Shown here in pieces: positions 1-6,235 of a DNA stretch of 8,563 nucleotides. The stretch's first letter is position 1, and the number at the start of each line of letters is the position of its first letter. Under the pieces are notes generated by a model that was not told where the DNA came from, did no database searches, and worked only from the letters and a program-made list of their open reading frames with translations. This DNA comes from DATMQA01 sp035566895. Lineage in GTDB: Bacteria > Verrucomicrobiota > Verrucomicrobiia > Limisphaerales > UBA8199. Location of the stretch: the NCBI GenBank assembly GCA_035566895.1, contig DATMQA010000026.1, positions 1 to 8,563 of the forward strand, read 5' to 3'. A program made the translations under genes and the position numbers.

Positions 1-1
1 G

Positions 2-865
2 CCGTTCCGTATTCACGCCACCTATGACGAAAGCATCTCCCGGATGTTGAACGTGTTCGAGGAGGTCAATCGTGAAATCCCTTTCAAAGGAACCAATTGG
101 TTCTTCGATCATTGCGAAACCATCTCGGACCGCAGCCTCGAACGTGTCAAAGCGTTGGGAGGGGGTATTGCAATCCAGGACCGCATGGCCTTCCAAGGAG
201 AGTATTTTCTGGACCGCTATGGCAGTAAGGCGGCGGAACGGACTCCGCCCGTTCGGAGAATGCTCGATTTGGGCATTCCCGTGGGGGCGGGCACAGATGC
301 AACACGCGTGGCCAGCTACAACCCCTGGCTTTCCCTTTACTGGCTCGTGGCCGGGAAGACCGTTGGCGGCACTGCGCTCTATTCCGAGGCAAATTGTCTG
401 AGCCGGGAAGAAGCGTTGATGCTTTACACCAAAGGCAGCAGTTGGTTTTCGGGTGAAAGCGGCAAGAAAGGCGCGCTTGCTCCGGAGCAATTGGCGGACT
501 TGGTTGTGCTCACTGACGACTATTTGTCAGTGCCCGAGGAGCAGATCAAGAGTATTGAGTCCGTGCTTACGATGGTTGATGGAAAGATCGTTCACGCGAC
601 CGATGAATTCGCTTCGCACACGCCACCCCCGATTCCGGTTTTGCCGGAATGGTCGCCGGTGAAGGTATTCGGCGGTTACGGGGCGCCGCTGGACGTTCGC
701 AAGGCTGCGCGAGCAGGTGTGCCGATGCCGCAGCATCAACACAATGCCGAATGCCATCATCATGGCTGCGTCCATACGGGTCATCAACTTCTCGCCGGCA
801 TCGAGGCCGCCGGCAATCGCTATGCCGCCTTCTTCGGATCGGGCTGCGACTGCTTCGCCTTCTGA
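2..865 (+). CDS. YtcJ-like metal-dependent amidohydrolase, C-terminal part (5' truncated)
   Basis: This is the C-terminal half of an amidohydrolase of the YtcJ / amidohydrolase-3 family, enzymes that hydrolyse C-N or related bonds with a divalent metal. The reading frame is open from base 2, so the ATG at 44 is internal; the HxH motif and the start lie outside the window. Visible metal or active-site candidates are His in RIHAT (14-16), His in FFDHCE (110-112) and Asp in GTDATR (296-298). The stretch IQDRMAFQGEYF is typical of this subfamily. The barrel and the returning beta-sandwich end near LPEWSPVKVFGGYG (about 640-680). A tail follows, rich in His and Cys (725-865), with HQHNAECHHHGC and a final GCDCFAF. 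The substrate cannot be told. The DoxX-family gene starts 30 bases downstream on the same strand, so co-transcription is likely. The family call is firm; the function is not. Confidence 0.88.
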   Translation, partial: PFRIHATYDESISRMLNVFEEVNREIPFKGTNWFFDHCETISDRSLERVKALGGGIAIQDRMAFQGEYFLDRYGSKAAERTPPVRRMLDLGIPVGAGTDATRVASYNPWLSLYWLVAGKTVGGTALYSEANCLSREEALMLYTKGSSWFSGESGKKGALAPEQLADLVVLTDDYLSVPEEQIKSIESVLTMVDGKIVHATDEFASHTPPPIPVLPEWSPVKVFGGYGAPLDVRKAARAGVPMPQHQHNAECHHHGCVHTGHQLLAGIEAAGNRYAAFFGSGCDCFAF

Positions 866-895
866 GCACCGAGAAACCATTCGCACAATCCAATT

Positions 896-1390
896 ATGAA
901 TCTCTTCAGAAAATCGCTTAGCGTGGAACCGGGCGATAAGCTCGAAACGTGGGGACATTTTCTGCTTCGTGTGTCGGCGGGCTTGATGATTTTCTACATT
1001 CACGGCTGGCACAAGTTGGAAGGCTGGATTGCCTATCTCCAGAACGGCACGCCGTGGAAATTGGCCGAGGAAGTTGCCGGGATGCATTTCCCCGCGCCAC
1101 TCGCTTCGGCAGTTGCGGCAACACTGGTGCAATTCATTTGTTCCTTGTTTGTAACCGTTGGACTTTTCACACGAATCAACGCCGCGTTGCTTGTCTGCGT
1201 GCTGGGTGGTGCAATTCTTCAAAACCTGTTGGCTGAGCGCGATCCGCAATTGGCAATTCTCTATACGCTCGTCGCAATAACACTCGTCTTCCTGGGTGGT
1301 GGAAAGTTTTCACTCGACGCGAAAATGCTGTCGAAGTCCGAGTCACAATCAACCTGGGAAAACAAATCGAATTATGGACAACGAATTTGA
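896..1390 (+). CDS. DoxX-family inner-membrane protein
   Basis: A 164-residue integral membrane protein of the DoxX family. Four hydrophobic helices are visible: about residues 20-42 (LLRVSAGLMIFYIHGWHKL), 67-90, 92-111 and 116-137. The segment RVSAGLMIFYIHGWHKLEGW matches the usual DoxX first helix (R-x3-G-x-hydrophobic-x2-HG-x-K), and TVGLFTRINA in the middle matches the family's typical G-hydrophobic-x-TR-x-A turn. DoxX proteins are linked to thiosulfate:quinone oxidation in archaea and to redox or membrane stress in bacteria, but most members have no assigned reaction, so none is claimed here. The charged tail after residue 140 (KMLSKSESQSTWENKS) should be cytoplasmic. The ATG at 896 is the natural start, just before MNLFRKSL; no strong Shine-Dalgarno sequence is visible. 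The gene sits between the amidohydrolase and a DUF2934 gene and probably shares their transcript. Confidence 0.88.
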   Translation: MNLFRKSLSVEPGDKLETWGHFLLRVSAGLMIFYIHGWHKLEGWIAYLQNGTPWKLAEEVAGMHFPAPLASAVAATLVQFICSLFVTVGLFTRINAALLVCVLGGAILQNLLAERDPQLAILYTLVAITLVFLGGGKFSLDAKMLSKSESQSTWENKSNYGQRI

Positions 1391-1409
1391 AATCCAAAGC
1401 GATTGACCT

Positions 1410-1574
1410 ATGCATTATGGCGCGGACACCGGCGGTTGCGCTATCGAATGCGTGCCTGATCTCATTCGCAAACGCGCTTACGAACCTTACGAAGCGCGCG
1501 GTCGCCAACCAGACTACGAGTTGGACGACTGGTTGGAAGCCGAGCGCGAGACCAAAAAGTTTCTTAATCTCTGA
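1410..1574 (+). CDS. DUF2934 small protein
   Basis: A 54-residue open frame that I read directly from the sequence. Its C-terminal two thirds (LIRKRAYEPYEARG, then YELDDWLEAERE) fit the DUF2934 pattern: I-x-x-RAY-x-x-[YF]-E-x-RG, then DDW-x-x-AE. DUF2934 proteins are short, soluble, probably helical and of unknown function; they are common in soil and symbiotic bacteria. The ATG at 1410 gives 18 residues before the domain, which is normal for the family. The same frame is open upstream from ATG 1374 (MDNEFEIQSD) but is cut by TGA at 1404-1406. The real gene could therefore have been longer and suffered a nonsense change. It begins 19 bases after the DoxX stop. No clear ribosome binding site is visible. 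The domain call is strong; the start and whether it is expressed are uncertain. Confidence 0.72.
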   Translation: MHYGADTGGCAIECVPDLIRKRAYEPYEARGRQPDYELDDWLEAERETKKFLNL

Positions 1575-1627
1575 GGCGCACGCAATTTCTAAACAAATCA
1601 TGGATCATGTGAGATACTCTTCGCATA

Positions 1628-3163
1628 ATGATCCTGACTAATGCGGCCACGAATGACGCGACGCCGAGTGATTCCGTAAAGCGCGCGCTGCCGTGGCTCG
1701 TCGCTGTGGCGTTCTTCATGGAATCGCTGGATACAACGATTCTTAACACGGCGGTTCCTACTATAGCCAAGGCGCTTGCCATCGCCCCGCTTAGCATGAA
1801 GGCCGTGATGTCGAGTTATACACTGTCCTTGGCGGTATTCATTCCCATCAGCGGGTGGATGGCTGATCGTTTCGGTACGCGCCGCGTATTTTCGTCCGCG
1901 ATCGGACTCTTCACCTTGGGTTCGTTTCTTTGCGGTATTTCGAACAAGATTCATGTGCTCGTTGCCTGCCGAATCCTGCAAGGCTGCGGTGGCGCAATGA
2001 TGGTCCCGGTCGGCCGGTTGACCATGGTGCGGACATTTGCCAAATCGGAACTGATCCGCGCAATGAGCTTCGTAGCCATCCCAGGGTTGATTGGCCCCAT
2101 GCTGGGTCCCGTTGTTGGCGGTCTGATTGTCGGTTACTTCCATTGGCGGGTGATTTTTTTCATCAACCTTCCGATCGGAATACTTGGCCTATATATGGTC
2201 TATCGTCATCTGCCAGACTATCGCGGAGAACATCCTCGGCCACTGGATACCTTGGGGTTGATCCTGTTCGGCTCAGGCATCGCACTGCTGTCGTATGTGC
2301 TGGAGGTGTTTGGCGAGCATACGTTGGGACGACGCTCGATGCTCGGGCTCCTGATTATTTCCGTTCTGCTGCTCGCCGGTTACGGATTGCGGACGAGCCG
2401 CGTGGAGTTTCCTTTGCTCCGGCTCGGCTTGTTTCGCATCCGGACTTTTCGCGCTTCGGTGAGCGGCAGCTATTTCACGCGACTGGGCATCGGAGGAATT
2501 CCCTTTCTCTTTCCGCTGCTCTACCAGGTGGGCCTCGGGTTTACGCCGATCCAATCCGGATTGCTCATGATGCCGCAGGCGATTGCCGCCATGAGCCTCA
2601 AGATGGCCATGCCAGGGATTTTAAGGCGCTTTGGTTACCGCAGCGTGTTGATTTCCAACACTATAATCCTTGGGCTGCTCATTGCCTTGTTCGCGACTGT
2701 CGGAGCGGGCACACCGGTGTGGCTCATTGTCACCCAGGTATTTGTCCTCGGGTTCTTCACTTCGTTGCAATATACGAGCATGAACACACTGGCGTTTGCC
2801 GATATCACCGGGGAACAAGCCAGCAGCGCAAGCACCATCGCGAGCACAATGCAGCAGATGTCCCTAAGCTTCGCCGTGGCGACAGCGTCGCTCTTCACTG
2901 CGTTCTTCATTCCTGACCGGTATCACACCAGCCCGCCCGAAATGATTCGTGGGATTCATGAGGCGTTCCTCTGCCTCGGCGGATTGACTGTCCTGTCCGC
3001 CATTATTTTCCGCGAATTGAAAAACGATGATGGTGATGCCGTAAGTCGGGGTAATGCCGTGATGGACGAGGAACCGGGTTGTCAAACTGACAGTTACATG
3101 GGTTGCGTTACGAAAAGTCAGAGGCGAGCGGCGGCTCTGTGGTTGATTTGGCGGGATGGGTAA
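1628..3163 (+). CDS. MFS drug-efflux-type transporter, DHA2 (EmrB/QacA) family, 14 TM
   Basis: A 511-residue proton-driven exporter of the major facilitator superfamily, DHA2 branch, in the inner membrane. Family motifs are visible in order: motif D1 in helix 1 (ESLDTTILNTAVPTIA, Asp35), motif A between helices 2 and 3 (GWMADRFGTRRVF, 76-88), motif B in helix 4 (RILQGCGGAMMVP, Arg115) and antiporter motif C in helix 5 (GLIGPMLGPVVGG, 153-165). I count 14 hydrophobic segments, the last at about 443-465. DHA2 members export drugs, dyes or other small amphiphiles; the substrate cannot be read from sequence. The body ends near FRELKNDDGDAVSR, where relatives normally stop. About 37 further residues with no family resemblance follow (from 3050). 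The ATG at 1628 is the first start after an in-frame TGA at 1610. No TolC or periplasmic adaptor partner gene is in the window. Confidence 0.92.
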   Translation: MILTNAATNDATPSDSVKRALPWLVAVAFFMESLDTTILNTAVPTIAKALAIAPLSMKAVMSSYTLSLAVFIPISGWMADRFGTRRVFSSAIGLFTLGSFLCGISNKIHVLVACRILQGCGGAMMVPVGRLTMVRTFAKSELIRAMSFVAIPGLIGPMLGPVVGGLIVGYFHWRVIFFINLPIGILGLYMVYRHLPDYRGEHPRPLDTLGLILFGSGIALLSYVLEVFGEHTLGRRSMLGLLIISVLLLAGYGLRTSRVEFPLLRLGLFRIRTFRASVSGSYFTRLGIGGIPFLFPLLYQVGLGFTPIQSGLLMMPQAIAAMSLKMAMPGILRRFGYRSVLISNTIILGLLIALFATVGAGTPVWLIVTQVFVLGFFTSLQYTSMNTLAFADITGEQASSASTIASTMQQMSLSFAVATASLFTAFFIPDRYHTSPPEMIRGIHEAFLCLGGLTVLSAIIFRELKNDDGDAVSRGNAVMDEEPGCQTDSYMGCVTKSQRRAAALWLIWRDG

Positions 3164-3179
3164 TGAATGATCGGATGAG

Positions 3180-6149
3180 ATGACGGTTTTGCCGATTGTG
3201 GAGCGGGAGTTGCGCGTGGCGGCGCGCCGGCGGGGGACTTATTGGGTGCGGCTGGCCATAGCCTTTGTGGGTATGGGCCTGGGGGCGATTATCTTTGTGA
3301 TCACGCTCGGGTTGCCCTCGGCACAGACGGGGCGGAACATTTTTGAGGGGCTGGCGGCGCTTTTACTGCTCTACTGCCTGGCATACGGGCGACGTTCGAC
3401 GGCGGATTGCCTGAGCCAGGAACGGCGCGAAGGGACCCTGGGACTGCTGTTTCTAACGGATTTGAAGGGGCATGATGTGGTGCTGGGCAAGCTGGTGGCC
3501 ACGTCATTGAACGGCTTTTATGGATTGCTGGCCGTGTTTCCCGTACTGGCCATTCCGCTGCTGATGGGAGGAATCACCAATGGCGAATTATGGCGAATGG
3601 TGCTGGTGCTGGTGAACACGTTCGTGTTCTCGCTGGCGATCGGGATGCTCGGTTCAGCGCTGACGCGTGATTTTCGGCACGCGATGGCGGCAAATTTTCT
3701 GCTGCTGCTGGTATTCCTCGCCGTACCACCGGCCTGCATGATGGTGCAGGGCTTACTCACTTCCTTCTCTCAACCGCCGGCTGTCGAGTGGCTCATCCCC
3801 TGCCCCGCCTACGCTTTTTATCTTTGCGCGGAGGCGCAGTACAAAATAGCACCGGCGCAATTTTGGATATCGGCAGGGGTGACGCATGGTTTGGCGTGGC
3901 TGTTGGTTCTGCTGGCCAGCCGGATTGTTCCGCGCTCCTGGCAGGACCAGCCGACGCCGGCGGGCAAGGGCCGCTGGCGGGAGCGCTGGCGCACGTGGAG
4001 TTACGGCCGGGTGGCCACGCAGGGCCGGTTTCGCCGGCGGCTGTTGGATGTAAACGCGTTTTACTGGCTGGCGGCCCGAGCCCAGCGCAAACCGGTGCAC
4101 GTCTGGACGTTCCTGGGTTGCATGGGGGTGTGGTGGCTGTTGGGATGGATAACGTCGGGGCGGCTTTGGCTTGATTCCTCGGTCGCGGTGCTCACGGCGT
4201 TTCTGCTGAACAGCACAATCAAAGTCTGGCTGGCGATCGAGGCTGGGCGCCAGTTGGCGGACGACCAAAAGAGCGGGGCGTTCGAATTGCTTCTGTCGGT
4301 CCCGCTGACCGTGAGGGACATTTTGCGGGGCCAATTGCTGGCGTTGCGGCGGCAGTTCCTCAAACCATTGCTGCTGGTTCTCGGTCTCGAAGTGCTGCTG
4401 TTGTGGATATGGATGCGACCGGAGGGTTCGCAGGCCATGATGACGTGGCTGGCGGGGATGGCCATGCTGTTGGCCGATGTGGCCGCCCTGATTTGGGTGG
4501 GGATGTCGCGGGCGTTGATTGCTCGGAGCCACAACAGCGCGACCATCAGCACCCTCCTCCGCGTGCTGGCTCTGCCGTGGACCGTATTTGGGGGAGTGAT
4601 GGTATTCGGGCACGCATGGTTTGGGATCGCGCTGGGCAAGGTGTGGACGCCGACGTGGGAATTCCAGCTCGGGCTATGGTTTGGGCTGGGCCTGGCTGCG
4701 GACCTCGGTTTTGGCTGGGTCGCCTGGTGGCAATTGCGCCACCGCTTTCGCGAGCTGGCGCTACGGCGGTTTAACCCGAAACCGGGGCGGTTAGCGGGGT
4801 GGTTTTCGAAAGCGGTGGAACAACCGAACCGGGCAAAGCGCAGGGAGGGCGCCGTATTCCATATGCTTCGCGACCTGGTGCGCAGGCGCGCGTTCCTGGC
4901 CTTCGCGGCGGTTCTGCTGGCTGCCTGTGGCGCCGGGATCTTTTTCCTCCGCCCACGGTCCCAATTGCCGCCTCCTGTTGTGGTGACATTGAACCAGAGC
5001 AATGGGCCGGTGCGGGTGTTTCCGGGAAGCGGCGGGGCGTTTTTTATCCTGCCGAACGGTTCGTTGTGGCGTTGGGGAGTGGCCGGCACAACCCAAGAAG
5101 GAAGAGCGCCAGTGCCCGCGCAAGTAGGAACGAATCAGGACTGGGTGCAGGCGGTGGCCGTGCACACACATGCGGTTGGGCTCCGGCGAGACGGTACGCT
5201 TTGGGAGTGGGGTGCGCAGAACAGGAAATTGAGCGCCGAGCCAGAGCAGGCTGATCCGGGCCATGATTGGAGTGATATCGCTGCTTCGCGAAATCACTCG
5301 GTCGCGTTGCGTCGCGATGGGACGCTGTGGGCCTGGGGCGACAACTCGGCAAATCAGTTAGGCGTCGGACTAAACGCCCCTTCAGCGGTGGGCGGCGCCG
5401 GCTTCACGCTGACTTTCACCACGAACCTCGTACAGGTTGGGACCAACAATGACTGGGCGGCGGTGAGCTGCGCCTGGGCTGGCACCGTGGGCTTGAAAAA
5501 GGATGGGACGCTGTGGGCTTGGGGCCAATTGTATGTTTTCGGGATGAGCCCGGGCTCGATCCGTCGCGTGACCATGCCCAGCCGCGTTTGCCAGGAAAGC
5601 AACTGGGCGGAGTTCACGGCCGGTCTTGCTCCCATGGTGCGGACCCGTTCGGGTGAGTTGTGGGAGGCTTTTTACGGTGTTCCCGATGAGGAAGCGCCGG
5701 TCGAAACGGTCGCGCGCCTGGTGCTCACGAACGCGGCGCCCGGCCGATTCGCCACCGCTTATTGCACCGAGCCAACAATTTACGAACTACGCGCTGATGG
5801 AACGCTCTGGGGAAAGATCTTTCGCGCTGGCGGCTGGCGCGCAGGTCCTGTTCCCGCGGAGCCCTGGCGCCAGGTGGGGAAACGCTCGGATTGGGTTTCC
5901 CTTTGGGGCGGAGGCGGGACCGCGTTCGGTTTAACCTCTGACGGCACGCTATGGATGTGGGGGGTCGATCCCAGCCGTGAATCGGCCCCGGATGCCGCCA
6001 GTAAATTGAAAGTCATCCAAGGGCAGGTTCAGAGCTTATTGGGAACGCCGGGACCCAGGTTTGGCCAGTTGGCCGGTCCGACCATTCAAAAGCAGCCACG
6101 ACCGTTGTTACGAATGGTGTCCACGAACTCCCCGGCGTCTGCTTTTTAG
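3180..6149 (+). CDS. ABC-2 type permease (two halves) fused to a C-terminal seven-blade RCC1-like propeller
   Basis: A 989-residue membrane protein. Residues 1-560 hold about 12 hydrophobic helices in two sets of six. Each set has a cytoplasmic coupling motif typical of ABC-2 permeases: SQERREGTLGLLFLTDL (79-95) and DDQKSGAFELLLSVPL (361-376). It thus looks like two permease subunits in one chain, working with a separate ATPase not found here. Basic loops (for example RWRERWR and RHRFRELALRRF) fall after the even helices, which puts the N-terminus inside. A 13th helix at 571-590 then carries the C-terminal region outside the cytoplasm. That region (611-928) has seven repeats ending in [DNS]G-x-LW, spaced as in RCC1/BNR-like propellers. 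The first ATG after an in-frame TGA (3168) is 3180. The transported substrate is unknown. The permease and repeat calls are firm; topology and the ATPase partner are inferred. Confidence 0.87.
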   Translation: MTVLPIVERELRVAARRRGTYWVRLAIAFVGMGLGAIIFVITLGLPSAQTGRNIFEGLAALLLLYCLAYGRRSTADCLSQERREGTLGLLFLTDLKGHDVVLGKLVATSLNGFYGLLAVFPVLAIPLLMGGITNGELWRMVLVLVNTFVFSLAIGMLGSALTRDFRHAMAANFLLLLVFLAVPPACMMVQGLLTSFSQPPAVEWLIPCPAYAFYLCAEAQYKIAPAQFWISAGVTHGLAWLLVLLASRIVPRSWQDQPTPAGKGRWRERWRTWSYGRVATQGRFRRRLLDVNAFYWLAARAQRKPVHVWTFLGCMGVWWLLGWITSGRLWLDSSVAVLTAFLLNSTIKVWLAIEAGRQLADDQKSGAFELLLSVPLTVRDILRGQLLALRRQFLKPLLLVLGLEVLLLWIWMRPEGSQAMMTWLAGMAMLLADVAALIWVGMSRALIARSHNSATISTLLRVLALPWTVFGGVMVFGHAWFGIALGKVWTPTWEFQLGLWFGLGLAADLGFGWVAWWQLRHRFRELALRRFNPKPGRLAGWFSKAVEQPNRAKRREGAVFHMLRDLVRRRAFLAFAAVLLAACGAGIFFLRPRSQLPPPVVVTLNQSNGPVRVFPGSGGAFFILPNGSLWRWGVAGTTQEGRAPVPAQVGTNQDWVQAVAVHTHAVGLRRDGTLWEWGAQNRKLSAEPEQADPGHDWSDIAASRNHSVALRRDGTLWAWGDNSANQLGVGLNAPSAVGGAGFTLTFTTNLVQVGTNNDWAAVSCAWAGTVGLKKDGTLWAWGQLYVFGMSPGSIRRVTMPSRVCQESNWAEFTAGLAPMVRTRSGELWEAFYGVPDEEAPVETVARLVLTNAAPGRFATAYCTEPTIYELRADGTLWGKIFRAGGWRAGPVPAEPWRQVGKRSDWVSLWGGGGTAFGLTSDGTLWMWGVDPSRESAPDAASKLKVIQGQVQSLLGTPGPRFGQLAGPTIQKQPRPLLRMVSTNSPASAF
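5010..5963 (+). repeat. Seven tandem RCC1-type repeat blades within the permease fusion gene
   Basis: Each blade has a hydrophobic strand, then a variable tip and [DNS]G-[TSE]-LW, in most blades followed by x-WG. The signature falls at residues 626-630, 671-675, 713-717, 775-779, 824-828, 873-877 and 921-925, so spacing is about 42 to 62 residues. A DW or NW dipeptide (QDWVQAV, HDWSDIA, NDWAAVS, SNWAEFT, SDWVSLW) opens most blades. Seven blades is the number needed to close an RCC1 propeller. Blades five and six have lost the final WG. At DNA level two copies are nearly identical: 5316-5339 and 5502-5525 differ at one of 24 bases, which points to fairly recent duplication or conversion. Confidence 0.8.
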
Positions 6150-6235
6150 TTTTCGGAGCAAAGACAAGGTGCCTGCGGCGATGAGCTGCATCTGAAGGCT
6201 TGAATGAGGCGCCAGTCGTCCTTATCAATCCAACC

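Noticed and set aside
527..1249. Long open frame on the - strand (240 codons) across the amidohydrolase end and the DoxX gene
   Set aside because: It lies opposite two clear coding regions, its translation has no recognisable family pattern, and it is low in hydrophobic structure. It is a by-product of codon bias on the + strand.
1930..2916. Alternative + strand frame of 328 codons inside the MFS gene
   Set aside because: The overlapping MFS frame contains all DHA2 motifs and 14 helices. The alternative frame has no hydrophobic pattern or known motif.
3079..3110. Possible promoter (TTGTCA) ahead of the permease gene
   Set aside because: No acceptable -10 element lies 16 to 18 bases downstream, and the site is inside the MFS frame.
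3753..5089. Two long - strand open frames opposite the permease
   Set aside because: Both are antisense to a continuous + strand membrane protein with coupling motifs. Their products are rich in Arg, Pro, Gln and His, as expected from reversed GC-rich coding sequence.
6150..6235. Spacer between permease and GH172-like gene examined for a terminator or promoter
   Set aside because: No hairpin with a T-tract and no convincing -35/-10 pair is visible, so neither is reported.
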